From contig CP075492.1 of assembly GCA_021613535.1 (NCBI GenBank), positions 17,670,001 through 17,734,000 on the forward strand: a DNA stretch of 64,000 nt. Direction: 5' to 3'. Position 1 is the stretch's first letter; every line of letters starts with the position of its first letter. The position numbers and the translations under genes were made by a program. Positions 58,371 through 64,000 of this stretch are shown here, one piece after another. Below the pieces are notes generated by a model, which worked only from the letters and a program-made list of their open reading frames with translations, had not been told where the DNA came from and ran no database searches. This DNA comes from Adineta vaga. Taxonomy: Eukaryota > Rotifera.

Positions 58371-59601
58371 TTAACTTAATTTCATTTGTGATTGATAGAA
58401 ACTATCAATCCATTCATCAAGATCATCAATATTAAAAGTAAAATTAGTTGAATTCGGTTCAGCTTTGAGAATTAATTTTCCATTGTAAATGACATAGTAG
58501 CGAAATGGCCATGCTCCGTATGTGAGATGAAACGTATTATCCATATTATCAACAAGTATAGGCATTTGAAAATTGAATTTCTTCTGAAATTCTTGAGCAT
58601 TCTGCAATCGTTCACAAAGTTTTGTTGGTTGATCGACACAGGAAATCGTCTTTCCTACTGGCCATTCATTATGAGCGTGTGCTTCAGCTATATACACGGC
58701 TAATAGGTTGATTCCTTTGGGCACATGTGAGCGAACGAGCGCGCTACAAATCAAATTGGATTCATTTGTTCTCGGTATATAAATGGAACAAAATATGACA
58801 TACTTCATTCGCTCCACATTTGCTCGAAATGGAGGTCAACTCATCGAACCAGCCAGTATTACTAAGGGTTGACCGGCTGTTATCTGAGTGAACAGAGTTG
58901 TACACTGTCCATCGGGAGTATAGAGATCAACATTCCGTGTACATTGACCTTGATTGATTTGACCTTGACTAATTTTATTATATTTAACTAAAACAAACAT
59001 GAAATAGGGATCAATTCTAAAGGAAAACCTACCGTAGAATGCCGCTTTGATGACTGGATCATCAGGAAAACGAAAGAGAGCAGTACGTAATGCATTGACA
59101 TCATAATAACCAAAATGTTCAACGACATGTTGTTGAATAAGATCGTGAATGAAACTACATACGTATATGAAATGAGTGTTATTACAAGGAAGTAAATAGA
59201 AAGATCACTCACGTAACAGCTCCCCCATCGTGATGATATTCATCCATTAATTGTTGAATTGAATCACATAGACGAAGATGTGTTTCATAGGTAATCATTG
59301 CACGAACGATGTCGAGTGGAGGTAGTTCAGTGGATGATTTAATCACGTCGAAACCCATGTAGCCCGACGAAGGAAAGAACATGCGAACGTCCATGTATCC
59401 ATAATCCAGAAGCCGACGTGATATGGAAGGAGCTGGTGGTTGATATCGTGGTAATTGAGGAAGAACAGGTTGGACAGTAGTTCCGTTTGTAGCCGAGGGT
59501 GATGCTGATCTTTCGGCAGCGATAACTGCTGCCGTTTTTGCAGCAATTTCAGCATAGCGCTGCTCTAGAGATTGCTTCGATGACGTCTTATTGACATCCA
59601 T
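58371..59601 (-). CDS. Iodothyronine-deiodinase-like selenoprotein with a UGA (Sec) codon
   Basis: Exons 59601-59213, 59154-59033, 58987-58804 and 58743-58371 join in frame (1,068 nt, 355 residues), provided that TGA at 58838-58836 is read as selenocysteine (residue 221). The surroundings, PLVILAGSMS-U-PPFRANVERM, match the deiodinase active site (PLVLNFGSCT-U-PPF in vertebrate enzymes, from memory). VYIAEAHAHNEWP and LVDNMDNTFHLTYGAWPFR are the other family blocks on a thioredoxin-like fold. A SECIS hairpin follows the stop. Deiodinases reduce C-I bonds of iodothyronines; the substrate in rotifers is unknown. The N-terminal 130 residues are an Ala/Pro-rich extension without a clear TM anchor. 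An upstream 5' exon joining at about 59625 is possible. Confidence 0.85.
58836..58838 (-). other. In-frame TGA predicted to encode selenocysteine
   Basis: The minus-strand codon order is GGT TCG ATG AGT TGA CCT CCA, placing UGA exactly at the catalytic Sec position of deiodinases. The frame is open on both sides and a SECIS lies downstream. A nonsense mutation is the alternative but would have to hit this one codon. Confidence 0.85.
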
Positions 59602-60290
59602 CGTTGTATGCGTCGCTTCTACAGAAATGTGACTGAAACGAAGAAACAGAAAAACACTTCGTATAGGTGAAGACAAAGTAAGTAGGAAAGAAAAGTATGT
59701 TTTTGCACAACTCGATGAAATTGCTCAAAAATAAATGAAAATACTATTGAAAAGAGGCTATATTGTTAGGTTATGTAAGATATATGGAGAAAGAAATGAC
59801 TTGACGTGAATCTTCGATTCAAATCGTCAAATAAAATGTTATCTGATAATTTATGTTGTAGGATTTCTCTATGTTACTCGTGAAAGAACGACAAATAATA
59901 TTTTGACTTAAATATATCGAGACGCATTTTTTTCTTCCTTTTTCACTGATAACGTTAATATTTGTCTTGGAAGATTTATTCTCTTTCTACGACTGATCAT
60001 AGAAAAAAACCAACCGTATAAAACAAGAGCTTTTTCATAGACACCACATGTGTTCTCTTCATTCTACCATAAACTTTATCCTTTTCTCTTATGATTATAT
60101 TGAAACATATGCACGTATATGTCATATATCTATCTATATATATAAAGAAGAAAGTTTGTCTGTCTGTCTGTCTGTTCGCTATGCATTCAGTCGCTGTAAT
60201 ACCCACGATCACCAAACTTTCTACGATGCTTCCTTGTGTCCCAGGAAAGGTCGACATGGGGTTAGAATGGTCATCAGGGGGTGACGGTGG

Positions 60291-60316
60291 GGAGGGTGTG
60301 GGTGAAATTTCACCCA
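60291..60316. repeat. Telomere-like element 21 (minimal hairpin)
   Basis: GGAGGGTGTGGGTGAAATTTCACCC: a G-rich arm meets a very short C-rich arm. Confidence 0.45.
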
Positions 60317-60365
60317 GGCAGTTCAATGATAGCTAACATTCCCAAACTTTCCACAATGCTTCTCT

Positions 60366-60392
60366 AGGGTGTGGGTGTGGGTGTGGGTGTCT
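60366..60392. repeat. Telomere-like half element 21b (G-rich arm only)
   Basis: Three perfect units, GGGTGTGGGTGTGGGTGTGG, without a C-rich partner nearby. Confidence 0.65.
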
Positions 60393-61234
60393 GCATCCAG
60401 GATAGACAACTACAAAGCGTGGGTTGGATTCTCAAAAAAACTGAATCTGGAGTGAAATGACTACTCTACCTGTATAGAGTAGAAGTGAAGTTTATAAAGT
60501 AGAGAATGACTTGCAGCGGGACAGTGGGTGTGGATTTAAAAGGAACAAAGCTGTATATCGTATACAAAGCCAGACAAAATCTGTAGGAAAGAACTAATGA
60601 AGAGTTGCGAAGTTCTGAAAAAAAGACCTAGTGCATGACGCGAAAAGGGATATAGGAAGGATCTCAGTACGGAGGAGAAAGACGTGTGGAAGATAGGTAA
60701 CGTACGCTGAGTGACGATCTGAAAGATTACACTAACTAAGTCAGGGCGGAAAAGGAGAGTGTGACGATTTTTTGATACACGACGGATAAATACGAACGGA
60801 GAGATCCTATGGGTGATAAGAAAAGCACTGCTGTAGATAAAAAACGTAAATTGTGTCGTTTTTGCAGCGGGTATCTCCGCTAGTAATAACATATATCGCA
60901 ATTCATGGAAAAACGATATAAAAACCTAAATCTTCTCTGGATCATTGATATTTTCGACTATTTATGGATGCGAGAGTTCAGAAGAAAATGTTTGAAAATT
61001 TTATAGCTAATTCAAAAATCAATTCAAGTTTTTTTCTTCAATATTTTTGTTTGGTTCGATAGAGCTCGCCGAGTTCTACAAAACTGTATATATTTAAAAA
61101 ATTTTGAGTTCTTTTTTTAGTCAAAAGCCTCGAAAAACATGTTTTCTTATTGCATCTTTATTGAATGTGTATTATCTAGTAGCAAAACTGATTTTTCTAA
61201 GACACTCTCTGTTCTACAACATCATTTTACCCCA

Positions 61235-61288
61235 CTAGGGTGTGGGTGTATCTCTTCTTCTCTCACCCACACCCACACCCACACCCTA
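61235..61288. repeat. Telomere-like hairpin element 22
   Basis: CTAGGGTGTGGGTGTATC faces four CACCCA-type units ending CACACCCTAA. Confidence 0.85.
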
Positions 61289-61526
61289 AACGATAGAGAA
61301 TGGTACGGTACGAATAGAACTAAAGTGTATGGTAGATGGATGACACATTCGAAAATATCAGTGAGAATAAATACTGTAATGAAGTAATGGGAAAAAGAGA
61401 AAAAAAACGCGTGACTATTGATAATGAAAAACGAACAAAAGGATACATATGATAGATAAAGTGTCTTCACATGAGTTTATTTATTTTTGAATAATGTTTT
61501 CCCGTTGGGCTTTTAAATAAAACTGT

Positions 61527-61832
61527 TTATCGGCCCAATCCACCAGGAACACATATTGGCTTATTTTTGCCACTCCATTTTCCTGAACACTGACATTGAT
61601 AAGCTTCAACTTTCTTTCCAAAACATGTGGTAGTGCCTGTTTTACGACAACTTCCAGTCGATGCATTTCGACAGCCTTGGCAGTAAGTTCGACAACTTTG
61701 CCAAAGAATACCTGTTGCTGGCGAAGACCAACCTGTACATCGACTCCATGTATCATAACAATCCCAAGCGTTTGAAGTGTGAATAGAAAGAGTTATGAAA
61801 CAACATATAGCAAAGCACTGAATTAGATTCAT
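61527..61832 (-). CDS. Macin-family antimicrobial peptide precursor
   Basis: A single-exon frame of 101 residues. Residues 1-22 are a signal peptide ending TSNA. The mature peptide starts WDCYDTWSRCTGWSSPATG and continues ILWQSCRTYCQGC, then a later QCQC pair. This is the macin signature (theromacin, neuromacin and hydramacin: CY-x-WSRC...GILW-x-C-x2-YC). Ten Cys in the mature part match theromacin's ten rather than the eight of the shorter macins. Macins of leeches and Hydra kill bacteria by aggregating and permeabilising them, and some aid nerve repair. The mature peptide is basic. It lies alone, with no neighbouring immune gene seen. Confidence 0.85.
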   Translation of the reverse strand: MNLIQCFAICCFITLSIHTSNAWDCYDTWSRCTGWSSPATGILWQSCRTYCQGCRNASTGSCRKTGTTTCFGKKVEAYQCQCSGKWSGKNKPICVPGGLGR

Positions 61833-62323
61833 TGAGTTTGTTTTTGTTTATCGTATAATGAATTCATCATAGCTATTACACTGTATATATAGATAAGCAA
61901 AACAATAATCACTTCCTAATCTTATGAGTAAATTTAATTTGAAATATAATACTTGGTTGATTCATCGGTGTGAAAAATATGGCTTCATACAACAAATAGA
62001 TATTTTATTTCGTTGACTCAAACTGAAGATTAATTTTAAAAAATTGATTGTAAAATACCTCAATTGCTGTTACGAAAGGCCTCTTTGGAATTCCTAGCAT
62101 TTCTCCTTCATAGCTCTCATGGTTCCTAAAGATTTCCGAGAATTTCTGAAGATTCTAACAGATTATGTAAACCTTTTTTGTATTCCAATGCTCTTCTGAT
62201 ATCAATACTAGAATTAATTAAAAAAATTCCAAAGACTTTCATTCAACTATAATATCGATTAGTCATTCGATAAGAAAGCATTTCGTTTTTTTTTGTTATT
62301 GACAATGTGCGAAAGGAAAAGAA
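61833..62323. other. Intergenic between the macin and ART-TPR genes (divergent)
   Basis: The two genes are transcribed away from each other, so both promoters should lie in these 490 bp. A TATATATAGA at about 61886-61895 sits 55-65 bp upstream of the macin ATG. Confidence 0.35.
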
Positions 62324-64000
62324 ATGTCAACACATTTCTTATACACAACAACATCAGCGTTATCGTTCTTTTTTCTGTGTTGGACTTTACCAAGTGGTAT
62401 TTATAATAAATTAAAGATATTTAGTACGATGGAAAAATCAATGTCTATTCGAAATATGAAAATAACAACAAAAAATTCTTCGAAAAATATCATTTCTCCA
62501 CATATATTGAATATGGTCAAAGAAACATCCATCACTGTACCTAATACAAGTCTTTTCTCATCGGATGATACAGAATTGGAGAACGAACGTGATTATTTTA
62601 TTTCCAAGAAACTCCAAACAGCAACAATTACTGATTGTGATTATTCTCCATTGCAAGCAAAGATTGATTTTCCGCACAAGTTTCGACTTATTTGGTTACA
62701 TTCAATTGACTCTCAAGTAAATCCAAATCCTTTTTTTCTTTTTACAGTTGATACATTCGATAATTTTACTAATTCTAACGAATGCATTGCATTTATAACA
62801 ACAAATAAAGATGATATATTCTTTCTAATTACATCAAATGAACTTGTACAAAGTCTAATCTCTCATATTCATCATCTATCACAAATGCATTCAATTCTTA
62901 TATTTCCTTCAACTATATCTAAAAATACACAATGGATCAAAACTTGGTCAAAAATTAAAGGATTTTTTACTGATATTTCATCAATTATACAAACACTTCG
63001 GAAAGAAATTCAAGAATATCGTCATAATTCATTTATTATTGGTATTACAAGTAAAAATCTATATCACATAGATTCATGGTTTGTATGTACACAATTATTA
63101 AAAGAACTTCTTATCGAAACAAATCTTAAAAATAAACTTGATAAGAAATTTCTTGAATTTTGTCAAGAAAAACTTCGTATAAAAAAATCTGTTCTCGATG
63201 ATTTTCAACAAACTTATTATTTACATTCACCAATCTGGTGGTTTATACAAGATTATTTTCTTTTTCATACAATTAATCAAGCATTTCAATTACATCAAAT
63301 CAACGTTCTTATAGAAATGAAATTCTTTATTCAAGATCTTTGTCAAGAAATTCAAAAGAAATCAAAATTAATATCTGAAACAATGACACTGTATCGAGGT
63401 CAAAGATTATCCAATGAAGATTTTCAATACTTTTATACGATACAAGGTGGTCTTTGTTCATTTAATAGTTTTTTAGTAGCAACTATTTATGAAGAAACAG
63501 CAATTTCTTATGCTCGAAAGGATCCTAATCTGATTGGAATTGTTTTTCAAATAAATATTTATCTATCGAAAGGAAATTCTATAGAAATAGTTTCATTAGA
63601 AAATGATGATTTACAAGGAGAATTTTTATTTATGATTAATACAATGTTTCGAATTGGTCAAATGAAACAAATTGATGATCAACTTTGGCAAATTCAATTG
63701 GAATTGATCAATAATGATGATGAAGATTTCAAACAAATCAATAAATTTATTGAAAAACAAACTCAAGGATCATTTGGATGGGATCGAATTAGTAAATTAT
63801 ATTTTAATATGGAATATTTCGATAAAGCTGAAGAAATTTTACAATTTCTAATTGATAAAACGGATAAGAATCATGTAACAACACTTGTTGATCAATATCA
63901 TTTAATGGGATTAATTAAAACAAAAAAATATGAATATAAAAAAGCATTTCTTTATTATTATAAAGCATTGAAATTAATTACAAATTCTGTTCATGTGAAT
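62324..64000 (+). CDS. Mono-ADP-ribosyltransferase-like protein with TPR repeats (runs off the window)
   Basis: The frame is open from ATG 62324 to the window end (559 codons, no stop). Residues about 125-260 form an N-terminal region (CIAFITTNKDDIFFLITSNE; KIKGFFTDISSI) that I associate with a common bdelloid family. The ART domain follows: LYRGQ with Arg358, GGLCSFNSFLVATIYEETAI (the STS-like motif), and the catalytic loop LQGEFLFMINTMFRI with Glu433. The residue two before the Glu is Gln431, giving QxE instead of the arginine-specific ExE. TPR-like helical repeats begin near residue 500 (YFNMEYFDKAEEILQFLI). Rotifer copies usually carry many TPRs; the rest lies beyond 64000. Intracellular role unknown. 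Confidence 0.8.
   Translation, partial: MSTHFLYTTTSALSFFFLCWTLPSGIYNKLKIFSTMEKSMSIRNMKITTKNSSKNIISPHILNMVKETSITVPNTSLFSSDDTELENERDYFISKKLQTATITDCDYSPLQAKIDFPHKFRLIWLHSIDSQVNPNPFFLFTVDTFDNFTNSNECIAFITTNKDDIFFLITSNELVQSLISHIHHLSQMHSILIFPSTISKNTQWIKTWSKIKGFFTDISSIIQTLRKEIQEYRHNSFIIGITSKNLYHIDSWFVCTQLLKELLIETNLKNKLDKKFLEFCQEKLRIKKSVLDDFQQTYYLHSPIWWFIQDYFLFHTINQAFQLHQINVLIEMKFFIQDLCQEIQKKSKLISETMTLYRGQRLSNEDFQYFYTIQGGLCSFNSFLVATIYEETAISYARKDPNLIGIVFQINIYLSKGNSIEIVSLENDDLQGEFLFMINTMFRIGQMKQIDDQLWQIQLELINNDDEDFKQINKFIEKQTQGSFGWDRISKLYFNMEYFDKAEEILQFLIDKTDKNHVTTLVDQYHLMGLIKTKKYEYKKAFLYYYKALKLITNSVHVN

Larger units (their letters stand above)
59602..61526. other. Intergenic with decayed hairpins and a TGTC microsatellite
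   Basis: A possible 5' UTR intron acceptor for the deiodinase-like gene lies near 59625. (TGTC)n occurs at about 60156-60176 after TATATATAAAGAAG, an arrangement that in other animals can mark a Helitron-type end. CCAAACTTTC(T/C)ACGATGCTTC-like sequence occurs twice (around 60216 and 60345). Elements 21, 21b and 22 are listed separately. No gene is supported between 60400 and 61230. Confidence 0.4.

Noticed and set aside
58371-58817. Short thioredoxin-like protein starting at MERMKYVIF as a complete gene
   Set aside because: That start lies across an intron (58803-58744). The spliced model extends through the UGA codon to residue 355 and contains the active site.
60536-60901. Minus-strand 121-codon frame as a gene
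   Set aside because: No recognisable motif, no splice context, and composition like the surrounding non-coding DNA.
25659-61288. CRISPR array interpretation of the repeated G-rich/C-rich units
   Set aside because: Units are dispersed kilobases apart, are inverted pairs rather than direct repeats with spacers, and the genome is eukaryotic.
62717-62747. Short intron (GTAAAT...TTTACAG) in the ART-TPR gene
   Set aside because: Removing its 31 bases would shift the frame, while the unspliced frame is open and matches the family.

Overview
The window looks like nuclear DNA from a bdelloid rotifer or a close relative. It is AT-rich, most introns are only about 46-70 bp, and several gene families are ones I associate with bdelloid genomes: large membrane proteins with repeated CPC/HQxC modules, membrane-anchored NHL propellers, TMEM272-like proteins, VWA/U-box proteins and ADP-ribosyltransferase-TPR proteins. 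TGTGGG, which I recall as the bdelloid telomere unit, is scattered throughout as short inverted pairs. No rRNA, credible tRNA, CRISPR array or prokaryotic operon was seen. All assignments come from reading the sequence, with no database search.

Layout. 1-10.7 kb is gene-poor: a 1.64 kb foldback element, a 0.29 kb palindrome, a frameshifted gene remnant (5.7-6.9 kb), a 51-bp minisatellite (8.2-8.8 kb) and a truncated 5' gene fragment (9.8 kb). 11.06-16.84 kb is one ten-exon gene for a 1,762-residue protein with three tandem two-TM modules and a seven-repeat FG-GAP domain. Next come an F-box-like gene (17.3), an SLC33A1-type acetyl-CoA transporter (18.8-20.35), a SAM methyltransferase (21-21.8), a small secreted Cys-rich peptide (23.5), a dead mariner (24.4-25.1) and a TM-anchored NHL protein (26.6-28.8). 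A VWA/U-box gene (29.8-34.9) is split by a 1,975-bp non-autonomous transposon and carries an in-frame stop. An apparently complete Hermes-like hAT transposon occupies 37.07-40.99. A ubiquitin-like-domain gene follows (42-42.9).

43.6-47.4 kb is a mosaic of truncated gene pieces bounded by telomere-like hairpins; an intact TMEM272-like gene lies inside it. Then come an ABCG transporter (48.1-51.0), an ART-like/TMEM272 fusion (51.5-53.2), a second CCCATGT-ended transposon (53.6-54.7), a Gly-rich protein gene (55.1-55.9), a B-box/coiled-coil/NHL gene cut off by a hairpin (56.4-57.6), a deiodinase-like selenoprotein gene with a recognisable SECIS element (58.26-59.6), a macin-type antimicrobial peptide (61.5-61.8) and the start of an ART-TPR gene that leaves the window (62.3-64.0).

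The genes do not form one pathway; this is an ordinary eukaryotic neighbourhood rich in accessory and mobile DNA. Two things stand out. First, about 22 small elements are built as TGTGGG-like repeats facing their complement, and many sit exactly where a gene fragment stops. Second, the deiodinase-like gene has both its UGA codon and its SECIS hairpin readable in the sequence.
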